64,000 nucleotides of DNA. Origin: Marivirga sericea. GTDB taxonomy: Bacteria > Bacteroidota > Bacteroidia > Cytophagales > Cyclobacteriaceae. The stretch lies in NCBI RefSeq assembly GCF_900177665.1, contig NZ_FXAW01000005.1, positions 186,001 through 250,000 on the forward strand, written 5' to 3'. Shown in pieces: positions 17,264 through 25,720 of the stretch. Positions within the stretch are counted from its first letter, which is position 1. Each line of letters opens with the position of its first letter. The notes beneath the pieces were generated by a model. It did not search any database. It had not been told where the DNA came from and saw nothing but the letters and a program-made list of their open reading frames with translations. The position numbers and the translations under genes were made by a program.

Positions 17264-18418
17264 ATGGCAAAAATATTATTGATAGATGATGAAGCCAGTA
17301 TCCGCCAAACCTTAAAGGAGATATTGGAATACGAAAAATATGAAGTAGAAGAAGTTGCCAATGGTGCTGATGGATTCAAAAAGATTGAAAATGAGCATTA
17401 TGATCTAGTTCTTTGCGATATTAAAATGCCAAAAATGGACGGCATGGAACTTCTTAATGAAGTTTACGAAAAAGGTATTGAAATACCATTCATTATGATT
17501 TCGGCTCACGGAACAATTGACAATGCAGTGGAAGCCACAAAGAAAGGAGCCTTTGATTTCATTTCTAAACCACCGGACCTAAATAGGCTATTAGTTTCTG
17601 TAAGAAATGCCCTGGACAAATCAACTCTGATGGCGGAAACTAAAACACTGAGAAAAAAAGTTTCCAAAAAATATGAAATGATCGGCTCTTCAAAAGAGTT
17701 AGAAGAAGTAAAAGGTACTATTGCTAAAGTAGCCCCAACAGATGCGAGAGTGCTAATCATTGGTGAAAATGGAACTGGTAAAGAACTAGTTGCGCGTCAA
17801 ATCCATGAGCAAAGCGACAGAGCAAAACTACCTATGGTAGAGGTGAATTGTGCAGCGATCCCTTCTGAATTGATAGAAAGTGAATTATTTGGGCACGAAA
17901 AAGGATCTTTCACTTCAGCTGTAAAACAGAGAATAGGAAAATTTGAGCAAGCAACGGGTGGTACCTTATTTTTAGATGAAATAGGTGATATGCCACTAGC
18001 GGCACAAGCAAAAGTTCTCAGGGCTTTGCAAGAAAGTAAGATTAATAGAGTGGGTGGAGATAAAGATATAAAGGTGGATGTGAGAATTATTGCAGCCACA
18101 AACAAAAATCTCAAAGAGGCTATTGATAAAGGTGAATTTAGAGAGGATCTATTTCACAGATTGAGCGTCATTAGAATAAATGTACCCCCTTTGAAAGAAC
18201 GAAAAGAGGATATTCCTGAATTGGTTGAAAGATTTTTGGGCGATATTGCAGAAGAGCATGGATCAAAGAAAAAGTCGATTGATAAAAACGCACTAAATCA
18301 ATTAAAAGAATATAGTTGGGGTGGTAATATTCGAGAGCTTCGAAATGTAGTGGAGAGACTTATCATCTTAGGAGCTGACACAATTACAGCTCAAGACGTA
18401 AAAAAATATATTGAATAG
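17264..18418 (+). CDS. NtrC-family response regulator lacking the HTH domain
   Basis: The 384-residue protein has a receiver domain (residues 1-120; phospho-acceptor D52 in LVLCDIKMP; K102 in FISKPP). A sigma-54-interaction type AAA+ domain follows (about 140-384). Walker A is GENGTGKE (167-174), Walker B is GGTLFLDEIGDM (232-243), and the sensor II segment WGGNIRELRN is near the end. Two things are unusual. The sigma-54 contact loop GAFTGA reads GSFTSA (214-219). The protein also ends right after the AAA+ helical subdomain, with no Fis-type DNA-binding domain. Similar short regulators occur in other Bacteroidota as far as I recall. ATG at 17264 is chosen because MAKILLIDDE is the true receiver start. 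No kinase gene is directly coupled to it. Confidence 0.88.
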   Translation: MAKILLIDDEASIRQTLKEILEYEKYEVEEVANGADGFKKIENEHYDLVLCDIKMPKMDGMELLNEVYEKGIEIPFIMISAHGTIDNAVEATKKGAFDFISKPPDLNRLLVSVRNALDKSTLMAETKTLRKKVSKKYEMIGSSKELEEVKGTIAKVAPTDARVLIIGENGTGKELVARQIHEQSDRAKLPMVEVNCAAIPSELIESELFGHEKGSFTSAVKQRIGKFEQATGGTLFLDEIGDMPLAAQAKVLRALQESKINRVGGDKDIKVDVRIIAATNKNLKEAIDKGEFREDLFHRLSVIRINVPPLKERKEDIPELVERFLGDIAEEHGSKKKSIDKNALNQLKEYSWGGNIRELRNVVERLIILGADTITAQDVKKYIE

Positions 18419-18429
18419 TCTATTGAAAA

Positions 18430-18561
18430 CTAAACTGACTGCTCTACTGAAGAAGCTTCTTGATCTAAGTTCAAATCATTAGAAGAATAAGTAGGGCAGG
18501 TTTTCTGAGCACATGCACCAAGAAATAATGCTGATAATAGTACGAGTAAAAGTCTCTTCAT
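18430..18561 (-). CDS. Small lipoprotein, 43 residues
   Basis: A short gene easily missed by gene callers. The translation starts MKRLLLVLLSALFLGACAQ and continues KTCPTYSSNDLNLDQEA, ending at a TAG. Residues 1-16 form a lipoprotein signal peptide with lipobox LGAC, lipidated at C17. The mature part is only 27 residues and has a second Cys (C22) in a CPTY motif. That motif recurs, as far as I recall, in tiny lipoproteins of Cytophagales. A -7 element lies 27 bases upstream. The stop is 11 bases from the convergent regulator stop. The function is unknown. Confidence 0.75.
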   Translation of the reverse strand: MKRLLLVLLSALFLGACAQKTCPTYSSNDLNLDQEASSVEQSV

Positions 18562-18588
18562 GTCGAAAGTGTTTAAATATCTTACATT

Positions 18589-18596
18589 CAAATATA
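18589..18596 (-). promoter_or_regulatory. Bacteroidota -7 element for the small lipoprotein gene
   Basis: On the minus strand this reads TATATTTG, an exact TAnnTTTG match, 27 bases upstream of the lipoprotein ATG. It supports the short frame being a real gene. Confidence 0.45.
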
Positions 18597-18840
18597 AGCC
18601 CATTAATCTAAAATTTAAAATCTATTATTAAATTAATTACATTTTTACCTAAATTTTAAATTCTAAATGAGAGCTAACTTCTGAAAAATGACCTAAAAAC
18701 CCAAATTAAGGCGATTAGGAATCAATTAGCTGAATTAATAATTCATATCCATAATTCTTAATTATCACTTAAAAAACACTTAGACTCATACATACTATCA
18801 ATATTTTTTTTCTTAATTTGATATTTAATATCAATTCATA

Positions 18841-20838
18841 ATGCTTAAAAAAGCGATCTTCTTAATTATAGTCTTCATTACCTCAGTCTTAAGTGTTGAG
18901 GCGCAAAAGGCAGATTTGGCTGCAGAATGGGATTGGTTTGAAGCATTAGAAAAACATATTCATGAAGCTAATGCAGAAGAACTACTTGAAAACAAACAAG
19001 AGAAGCTTCAGTCTGCTAAAGATATTGAAAGAAGTGACATTGAAAGCAGGCTTTCAAAAGAATTGGCTTTCATTCATATCAATAAAACCAATGATTTAGA
19101 AAAAGCAATGTCAATGCTGATCAGAGCATTAGAAATCGATGAAAGCGTAGATAATGAAACTGCACTAATTTTTACATATTTAGGCTTCTATCAACTTTTT
19201 GAACAAGTAGAAGATTACTATTACGGTAAAGAGTTTTTAGAGAAGGCTTCCAATATTTTGAGAAACTATGACTTCCCTCCTCTTCGACTCTACATTAATC
19301 AGAAATTAGGTTTAACTTATTATTTCATCGGAGAAACCGGAAAATCCATAGAACAACATCAGAATATTCTGGAATACGCCGAAGCAGAAAGGATTCCCAA
19401 GATTGAAGCAGAAGCACACACAGATCTAGCAACTATTTACGCAAACGAAAATGTGTATGAAAAAGCCCTAGAGCATTTTAAAAATGCTTTGACCATCTAC
19501 CGGAGAATAAAATCACCATTTAAAGAAGCAGAATGTCTTAATGCAATAGGTGATATATATCTAATGCAAAACAATCAAGATAAAGCATATGAAAACTATT
19601 TAGTTGCTCTTGATATACTAAAAAATCTTCCAAAAAATAATGCTCATTTAGCAGTTCTCTATAACTCTGTAGCTCGCTATTACTTGAAAGAAAATAATGC
19701 TGAAAGAGCTTTAGCAAACCTGAGATTAGCCAATCCTCTGGCTCAAACTTCTCAAAATCAAGGACTCATTCAGGAAACTTATGCTTTGTTGAGCAAAGCC
19801 TATAAAGTAGAGAAAAACTACAAAATGGCGCTAGAATACAGCGAATTGTACAAAGCCCTAGAAGACTTTTTACAAAAGGAAAAGAATGACCGTAGTATTC
19901 TAAAAATGCAAAGTCGATACTCCTTAAATCAAAAGCAGAGCTTGATTGACAAATTAGAATTAAATAGAATTCAAAAAGAGTTCGAATTAGAAGAAGAAAA
20001 GCGGTTTAAAAATTTCTTAATTATTATGGTGGTCTTAATTGCCATTATATTACTATTAATACTGACCCTGTTTATTTTACAGCGTAAAAACAATAGGAGG
20101 TTAAAAGTGGCAAATTTAAAAGTGAAAGCCCAAAATGATGAGTTAGAAGACCTAAATGCTACTAAGGATAAATTCTTTTCTATTATAAGCCACGACTTAA
20201 AAGGCCCTTTAAATTCACTCACTTCTTTTTCTGGCTTATTAATGAACCACACTAGCAGCTTAAGTACGGAAGAGATTCAGATGCTAGCAAAAGATCTCGA
20301 TAAATCACTAAAAAACTTATTTGCGCTACTAGAAAACCTATTACAATGGTCTCGTTCTCAAACCGGCAATATAGAATTCACAGCAGAAGAATTTAATGTA
20401 ACTGAAATGCTACTCGAAAATAAAAAGCTTTTAGAGAAACAAGCTCAGAATAAAAACATAAGTATAGAGGTTAAAAATACAAAACCGATTTCAGCAAAAG
20501 CTCATATAAATTCAATTAGCACGGTGATTAGAAATTTGCTGTCGAATGCGATAAAGTTCACTGCTGAAGATGGGCAAATAAAAATGGGCATAGTCGAGGA
20601 AAAAAATCGATATGTAGTCAAGATAGCCGACAACGGGGTCGGAATGCCAAAAGAAGTTGCCAGCAAAATCTTTAGAATTGACACTAAACATTCAACGCAA
20701 GGAACTGCAAAAGAAAAAGGCACTGGCTTAGGTCTTATTTTATGCAAAGAATTCGTAGAAAAAAATGGTGGTGAAATTTGGGTAAAAAGTGAAGAAGGTA
20801 AAGGTACAATCTTCTCCTTTTCAATTCCTAAAAACTAA
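18841..20838 (+). CDS. TPR-containing membrane sensor histidine kinase
   Basis: The 665-residue protein has a signal sequence (1-22). A periplasmic domain of tetratricopeptide repeats follows (about 50-360, for example EAHTDLATIYANENVYEKAL). A coiled segment leads to one membrane helix (about 391-413). The cytoplasmic kinase core has its phospho-acceptor H451 in SIISHDLKGPLNSL and ATP-site motifs NLLSNAIKFT, ADNGVGMP and GTGLGLIL. Periplasmic TPR kinases are common in Bacteroidota and are thought to sense protein or peptide ligands; the ligand here is unknown. No receiver domain is attached. The nearest receiver gene is the HTH-less regulator 0.4 kb upstream, a possible but unproven partner. 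The stop codon shares bases with the convergent kinase gene. Confidence 0.9.
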   Translation: MLKKAIFLIIVFITSVLSVEAQKADLAAEWDWFEALEKHIHEANAEELLENKQEKLQSAKDIERSDIESRLSKELAFIHINKTNDLEKAMSMLIRALEIDESVDNETALIFTYLGFYQLFEQVEDYYYGKEFLEKASNILRNYDFPPLRLYINQKLGLTYYFIGETGKSIEQHQNILEYAEAERIPKIEAEAHTDLATIYANENVYEKALEHFKNALTIYRRIKSPFKEAECLNAIGDIYLMQNNQDKAYENYLVALDILKNLPKNNAHLAVLYNSVARYYLKENNAERALANLRLANPLAQTSQNQGLIQETYALLSKAYKVEKNYKMALEYSELYKALEDFLQKEKNDRSILKMQSRYSLNQKQSLIDKLELNRIQKEFELEEEKRFKNFLIIMVVLIAIILLLILTLFILQRKNNRRLKVANLKVKAQNDELEDLNATKDKFFSIISHDLKGPLNSLTSFSGLLMNHTSSLSTEEIQMLAKDLDKSLKNLFALLENLLQWSRSQTGNIEFTAEEFNVTEMLLENKKLLEKQAQNKNISIEVKNTKPISAKAHINSISTVIRNLLSNAIKFTAEDGQIKMGIVEEKNRYVVKIADNGVGMPKEVASKIFRIDTKHSTQGTAKEKGTGLGLILCKEFVEKNGGEIWVKSEEGKGTIFSFSIPKN

Positions 20839-22856
20839 TTGTAATTTAACGTCTCGGTAATTTGACGGACAGGTAGAATGACTTCTATGGTAGTTCCATG
20901 CTCTAGTTCACTTTCTAAATTTAACTCCCCACCAAGACGAGACACAACCTTTTTGGCCATGTAAAGCCCCATTCCTACATTAATATCACTTCTCTTTCCT
21001 TTAAAAAATACTTCAAAAACCTTCTTTTGTAAGTTTTCAGGTATTCCCACCCCGTTGTCTTTAAAGTAGAGTTTATAATAGGATGCGTTATCCTTTTCAA
21101 ACGTGATTTTCAACTCCGTAGAATAATAATTATTATGCTCAAATACATTCTCGATCAATTGATAGAATAACCTTTTCACCAAAGCCCTATCAGAAGTCAT
21201 ATATTGCGAATCAGATAATAATTGAAAATCAATCTGTGCCTTGGAAATATCTTTGTTTCTTTTCATGAAAACTGAGACCGACACTTCCTCAATAAGCTCT
21301 CTCAAATCAAAAGTTGTTATATTCAAGTCACCATGCAAAATAAAGCTGACCTCTTTGAAGTCATTGAAAATATGTTCTAATTTCTCGACACTTTTCGCAA
21401 TCAAGCCAAAATAACCTTGAATTTCTTTATTTTTAGAAGTCATATTCCCCAGATTTACTAACCCTAATACATTCGCAATGGGTCCTCTGACGTCATGAGA
21501 AGTTTTATACATGAAATTTGCTAACTCAGCGTTCAAGTCTTTTAAATTTAAATTCGCCTGTTTTAGAGGAGTTATATCTCTTAAAAATTGCTTAAATCCT
21601 TTTATTTTATTTCTTTGATCATAAAGTAGCGAAGTACTGCTATCTATCCATACAGCTGTATTTGCACTGGTTTTGAATTCAAACTCTGCATCCAAATAAG
21701 GAAACTCCCTATTAAGTAAAACAGTCTTAATCTCTTTATCTTTAGCCACGGATTTAGTAGTTAAAAGCTGACGAATGTTTACACCTAAAATGTCATCTTC
21801 TTCAAAGCCTAAGATTGTATAAAAAAGTTTGGGAGCCTGCGTGATATTGTGTTCTAAATCTGTTTCCACAAGCATTACTGAAGTGAAATCCTCCATTTTT
21901 TTTCTTAAATTCTCACTTTCAATTAGTTCCCATTCTGTTTCCGCTCTACTCTGAATTTCCCTCTTGATGACTTGCGATTTTTTCCTGACCAAATTTCGTA
22001 AGGAATAAATATAAATTAGAGCTGCTACTGCCATCAGAAATAAAATGAACAAAAACATGATTACTAAATCTTGATTTTCTGACCACCATCCTTTTTTAGG
22101 CGTCAGCCATTTTTGAAATAATCTATCGTATTCTCCTGATGCTTTTACCAACCTTAAGCCCCAATCCAAAGAATCAAGCATCGCAGCATCCTGCTTCTTA
22201 ACAACAAAACAATATTCAGTAATAAACACTGGGTCACTAGAGGACTGAATATTTTTAATGTTTTCCACTTCCATTTTATAGCTGGTCGTCATAAAAGAAG
22301 TAATTGCACAATCAGCATCACCTCTCACTACGGCATCAATAGCCTCAGATTCAGAAGAGTAGGCTTGAAGTGCTTGTAAATCTAGAAAACCTAGCTGATC
22401 AAAGTATTCTTCAACGATAGTAACTTCTTGGATAGCCACTTTTTTTCCTGATAAACTGAATAAGTCCTCTACTGGCTCTTTGTCAGCGCGGGTAAATATT
22501 GAATAATACACCAAACTGATGGGTCGACTGAATAGGATGCTATCTTCACGAGCAGCACTTTTAAAATACGCAGCCACATCAAGCTCTTTTGTAACTTCTA
22601 ATTTTCTCCTCACAATTTTCCAATCATCAGGATAAATACTAACATTCCAATTAAGCTCTTGTCCGATTGCCTTAATTATGTCGACATTGAACCCATCTGC
22701 ATTGCCAACTTCATTTACAAATTCGTATGGTTCATAGGTCTTATCTATTCCATAATTAATTGATTTTTCAGGCAAAGTATTATTACTTTTAGCCTGTCCG
22801 AACAAGCTAAAGGGAAAAAAAGACAGTAAAATTAAAGCACTCGATATAAATTTCAC
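20835..22856 (-). CDS. Histidine kinase with periplasmic solute-binding (SBP_bac_3) sensor and PAS domain
   Basis: The 673-residue protein begins with a signal peptide (1-20). An amino-acid-binding-type periplasmic domain follows (about 33-252; IDKTYEPYEFVNEVGNADGFNVD is the usual opening of SBP_bac_3 domains, given here as residues about 38-60). One membrane helix lies at about 268-290. Then come a coiled linker, a PAS domain (about 333-430), a phospho-acceptor H454 in TSHDVRGPIANV, and an ATPase domain with DNGVGIPE and GMGLYMAKK. The layout resembles BvgS-like Venus-flytrap sensors without the relay domains. It probably senses a small polar ligand in the periplasm. Convergent with the TPR kinase, the two genes share four bases at their stops. 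Confidence 0.9.
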   Translation of the reverse strand: MKFISSALILLSFFPFSLFGQAKSNNTLPEKSINYGIDKTYEPYEFVNEVGNADGFNVDIIKAIGQELNWNVSIYPDDWKIVRRKLEVTKELDVAAYFKSAAREDSILFSRPISLVYYSIFTRADKEPVEDLFSLSGKKVAIQEVTIVEEYFDQLGFLDLQALQAYSSESEAIDAVVRGDADCAITSFMTTSYKMEVENIKNIQSSSDPVFITEYCFVVKKQDAAMLDSLDWGLRLVKASGEYDRLFQKWLTPKKGWWSENQDLVIMFLFILFLMAVAALIYIYSLRNLVRKKSQVIKREIQSRAETEWELIESENLRKKMEDFTSVMLVETDLEHNITQAPKLFYTILGFEEDDILGVNIRQLLTTKSVAKDKEIKTVLLNREFPYLDAEFEFKTSANTAVWIDSSTSLLYDQRNKIKGFKQFLRDITPLKQANLNLKDLNAELANFMYKTSHDVRGPIANVLGLVNLGNMTSKNKEIQGYFGLIAKSVEKLEHIFNDFKEVSFILHGDLNITTFDLRELIEEVSVSVFMKRNKDISKAQIDFQLLSDSQYMTSDRALVKRLFYQLIENVFEHNNYYSTELKITFEKDNASYYKLYFKDNGVGIPENLQKKVFEVFFKGKRSDINVGMGLYMAKKVVSRLGGELNLESELEHGTTIEVILPVRQITETLNYN

Positions 22857-23001
22857 TTAATTGAGTTTAGTTGAAAATATTGAAAATATAGCCGCAATCA
22901 ATAGAAGTTATAAACAATATAACCAAAATACAAAAACAAACCCATAGTTTGTATAATTTTAACAAGAAAAATATTAGATTTTAGATATTCTTTAATAGCT
23001 C

Positions 23002-23829
23002 ATGGAAGAACAAGCCAATACAAACGCCCAATGGAAGATCAAAACGTTTAATGTAATTTTCAAAGCAGATACTTTTTGGGGGAAACTGTTTGACGGAATC
23101 CTTTTAATTATAATTTTTTTAAGCGTTCTAGCTGTTGTACTAGAAAGTGTGGGAAGCATTAGATTATCCTATGGATCCTATTTTTTATTAGCAGAATGGA
23201 TCTTTACAGGTTTCTTCTTAATAGAGTATATCCTGAGAATAATCATTGTTAAAAAGCCCTGGCATTATATCAAGAGTTTTTTTGGCGTAGTAGATTTACT
23301 ATCAATTTTACCCTCACTTTTTGCTTTCTTTTTTGTTGGAGCTCAATCTCTAATGATTATCAGAAGTTTAAGATTATTAAGAATATTTAGAATATTTAAA
23401 CTTACTCAATATTTAGGTGAAGCCTCTCAGCTTTCTTCTGCTCTATTAGCCAGCAGGAAGAAAATAACATTGTTTATTGGAACAATATTAATACTTGTCT
23501 CAATTTTAGGTGCTATAATGTATTTGATTGAACCGCCTGAAAGCGGTTTCACAAACATCCCTAAAGGCATCTATTGGTCAATTGTGACGCTCACCACTGT
23601 TGGATATGGTGATATAGCCCCAATAACGGCATTAGGTCAAATAGTAGCTTCATTTATTATGATTATGGGATATGGTATTATTGCAGTACCAACTGGGATC
23701 GTTACATCAGAAATGAACAAAAGCAGATTTAAAATGGACAATAGAAGTTGTTCAAACTGTAAAGCAACGGAACATTCGGACTTTGCAAAATTTTGTCATA
23801 ATTGCGGGAAAAAATTACCCGAACTTTAA
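23002..23829 (+). CDS. Voltage-gated potassium channel with C-terminal zinc ribbon
   Basis: The 275-residue protein has six membrane segments. The S4 helix carries regularly spaced arginines (IIRSLRLLRIFRIFKL, about residues 118-133). The pore loop has the K+ selectivity filter TVGYGD (G201-Y202-G203-D204) followed by S6. The C-terminus is unusual: C250xxC253 and C265xxC268 form a small zinc ribbon of about 25 residues on the cytoplasmic side. Bacterial Kv-type channels set membrane potential; the role here is unknown. The zinc ribbon may be a tetramerisation or redox-sensing element (inference). It has its own intergenic region upstream, shared with the divergent kinase gene. Confidence 0.9.
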   Translation: MEEQANTNAQWKIKTFNVIFKADTFWGKLFDGILLIIIFLSVLAVVLESVGSIRLSYGSYFLLAEWIFTGFFLIEYILRIIIVKKPWHYIKSFFGVVDLLSILPSLFAFFFVGAQSLMIIRSLRLLRIFRIFKLTQYLGEASQLSSALLASRKKITLFIGTILILVSILGAIMYLIEPPESGFTNIPKGIYWSIVTLTTVGYGDIAPITALGQIVASFIMIMGYGIIAVPTGIVTSEMNKSRFKMDNRSCSNCKATEHSDFAKFCHNCGKKLPEL

Positions 23830-23845
23830 AAAGACCTACTCCGTT

Positions 23846-23886
23846 TGTACCAACATAATAAGTACGATAATCGTTGTAGGTACATG
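23846..23886 (+). promoter_or_regulatory. Possible leader hairpin covering the pirin start codon
   Basis: TGTACCAAC (23846-23854) can pair with GTT (23873-23875) and GGTACA (23879-23884), giving nine pairs with a three-base bulge (GTA). The 3' arm ends in the A of the pirin ATG. An inner ACGAT-A-ATCGT repeat lies at 23864-23874 in the loop. Such a fold could limit initiation of the pirin-cysE-cysM message. This is a hand-drawn structure only. Confidence 0.3.
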
Positions 23887-24903
23887 GAAAATTCAGGAAT
23901 TATTAAAATAGAAAAATTAAGCTTCCCTTGGCAAACGCAAGACCCCTTTTTGTTTTGTGTTCATCATGAGGACTTTTTCCCTAAGGGAAATAAAGATTTA
24001 GGACCTTCAGCTTCTTTGGAGGGCAGGATGATAGGACAAGACTTTAATATTAAGGACGGTTGGAGAATGTATCATGGTAGCAAAGTTCCCGGATTCCCGG
24101 CTCATCCGCATTGCGGATTTGAGACTGTGACTGCCGTACGAACAGGACTTGTAGATCATTCTGATTCCTTGGGTGCTGCTGGTCGATTTGGTAATGGTGA
24201 CGTGCAATGGATGACAGCTGGAAAAGGAGTGCAACACTCTGAAATGTTCCCTTTGTTAAAGGACAATGAAGAGAATCCGCTTGAACTATTTCAAATTTGG
24301 TTGAATCTACCAAGAGATAGTAAAAAAGTAGACCCGCATTTTGCAATGCTATGGAAAGATACTATTCCAGTTCATAAGTATACTGATGCTAATGACAAAA
24401 CTACTGAAGTGGAAGTAATGGCTGGACAATTAGGCGATGATTACGCACCTAAACCCGCTCCAGATTCTTGGGCTGCTAAGTCTGAAAATGAAGTGGCTAT
24501 TTGGCATATAAAAATGGAGCCGGGAGCTGAATTCTCTTTACCTACCAGCCAAAATAAAATCAATAGAAACCTATATTTTTTCCAAGGAGAGAATCTCAAA
24601 TTAAATGATGCTGATTTACCTCATTATCATAGTGCATTCCTTGACGCTAGAGCAGATATTGTATTGAAAAATGGTGATAAAGAAGCAAGATTATTATTGC
24701 TTCAGGGTAAACCTATTAACGAGCCAGTAGTTCAACATGGGCCATTTGTCTTGAACTACCCTGCTGAAGTAAGAGAAACTATCATGGAATTTCAAAAGAC
24801 TGAATTTGGGGGTTGGCCGTGGCCTTCATATGAAAATGTTCATGATAAGAGCAGAGGAAGATTCGCAATTCATGCAGATGGTAGAGAAGAAATAAAAGAA
24901 TGA
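23884..24903 (+). CDS. Pirin family protein
   Basis: Pirins are bicupin proteins that bind one iron; some have quercetinase activity and others act as redox-linked regulators. This 339-residue protein has the N-cupin metal-site signature [10 protein letters not shown] and the following GVQHSEMF segment, both typical. The C-terminal cupin follows from about residue 200 and holds [16 protein letters not shown] near the end. ATG at 23884 is preferred over the upstream TTG at 23845, because the extra 13 residues have no pirin character. The stop is only 3 bases before the cysE start, so pirin leads a pirin-cysE-cysM operon. That suggests a link to cysteine or redox metabolism, but no direct role is shown. 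Confidence 0.88.
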   Translation: MENSGIIKIEKLSFPWQTQDPFLFCVHHEDFFPKGNKDLGPSASLEGRMIGQDFNIKDGWRMYHGSKVPGFPAHPHCGFETVTAVRTGLVDHSDSLGAAGRFGNGDVQWMTAGKGVQHSEMFPLLKDNEENPLELFQIWLNLPRDSKKVDPHFAMLWKDTIPVHKYTDANDKTTEVEVMAGQLGDDYAPKPAPDSWAAKSENEVAIWHIKMEPGAEFSLPTSQNKINRNLYFFQGENLKLNDADLPHYHSAFLDARADIVLKNGDKEARLLLLQGKPINEPVVQHGPFVLNYPAEVRETIMEFQKTEFGGWPWPSYENVHDKSRGRFAIHADGREEIKE

Positions 24904-24906
24904 TTT

Positions 24907-25719
24907 ATGCAAGAAGATTTTTTAGATAGCATCTACAAAGAACATAAAAATGCGCTGGGCTGTCCTTCGCCAGACAGTATTATTTCATTTTATGAGGCAT
25001 TATTGGGTTTTATTTTCCCCGACTATGGAAATGAAAAAATTTCAAATAGGTCTGAATTAGAAGCTAGATACGAAGAACTAAAAAATGAGTGGCATTATTT
25101 ATTAGAAAAGAGATGCAAGAATCTTCAAAAAAAATATCCTGGTGAAGAGCAGATTCTGTTCCTTGATTTAATTAAAATTAAGGCCGCTTTGGAAAAGGAT
25201 ATTAACGCAATTTACGAAGGAGATCCAGCAGCTAAAAGTAGATTGGAGGTTGTTAAAACTTATCCTGGCTTTAAAGCTATTGCCGCTTATAGAATAGCTC
25301 ATTGCATTTATAATGCCGGTTACGTTTTAATAGCACGTATAATTAGTGAACATGCTCATAGCAAAACTGGTGTAGATATTCACCCAGCGGCCAATATCGG
25401 TGACCATTTTTGTATAGACCATGGCACTGGGATAGTAATTGGGGAAACCACGGACATTGGTTCTTATGTGAAAATATATCAAGGTGTGACCTTAGGAGCT
25501 ACTAGTGTCCGGAAGGAAAATGCTAGTCAAAAGAGGCATCCAACTATAGGTAACCATATTGTTATTTATGCAAATGCAACAATTTTGGGTGGTAAAACAT
25601 TTATTGGTGATCATTGCATCATAGGTGGCAATAGCTGGATAACCAAAAGTCTGCAGGCTCACTCGAGACTTTATTATGATTCGGAAAATAAACATTTACA
25701 TAGAAGCACTTTAGAATAA
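24907..25719 (+). CDS. cysE: Serine O-acetyltransferase
   Basis: The enzyme acetylates serine with acetyl-CoA, the first step of cysteine synthesis. The 270-residue protein has an alpha-helical N-terminal domain (about 1-155). A left-handed beta-helix with hexapeptide repeats follows: GVDIHPAANIGDHFCIDHGTG, then IGETTDIGSYVKIYQGVTLG, both around the active site. The conserved D-H pair (IDHGTG) is intact. It resembles the EpsC/SAT type found in Bacteroidota. It sits between pirin (3 bases) and cysM (1 base), clearly one operon. The C-terminal tail that usually docks into cysteine synthase is not recognisable as a terminal Ile; the protein ends in STLE. The lack of a terminal Ile may mean no classical CysE-CysK complex. 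Confidence 0.9.
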   Translation: MQEDFLDSIYKEHKNALGCPSPDSIISFYEALLGFIFPDYGNEKISNRSELEARYEELKNEWHYLLEKRCKNLQKKYPGEEQILFLDLIKIKAALEKDINAIYEGDPAAKSRLEVVKTYPGFKAIAAYRIAHCIYNAGYVLIARIISEHAHSKTGVDIHPAANIGDHFCIDHGTGIVIGETTDIGSYVKIYQGVTLGATSVRKENASQKRHPTIGNHIVIYANATILGGKTFIGDHCIIGGNSWITKSLQAHSRLYYDSENKHLHRSTLE

Positions 25720-25720
25720 T

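Noticed and set aside
24007-24346. Open frames antisense to the pirin gene
   Set aside because: Pirin motifs on the plus strand are clear; the antisense frames have no family character.
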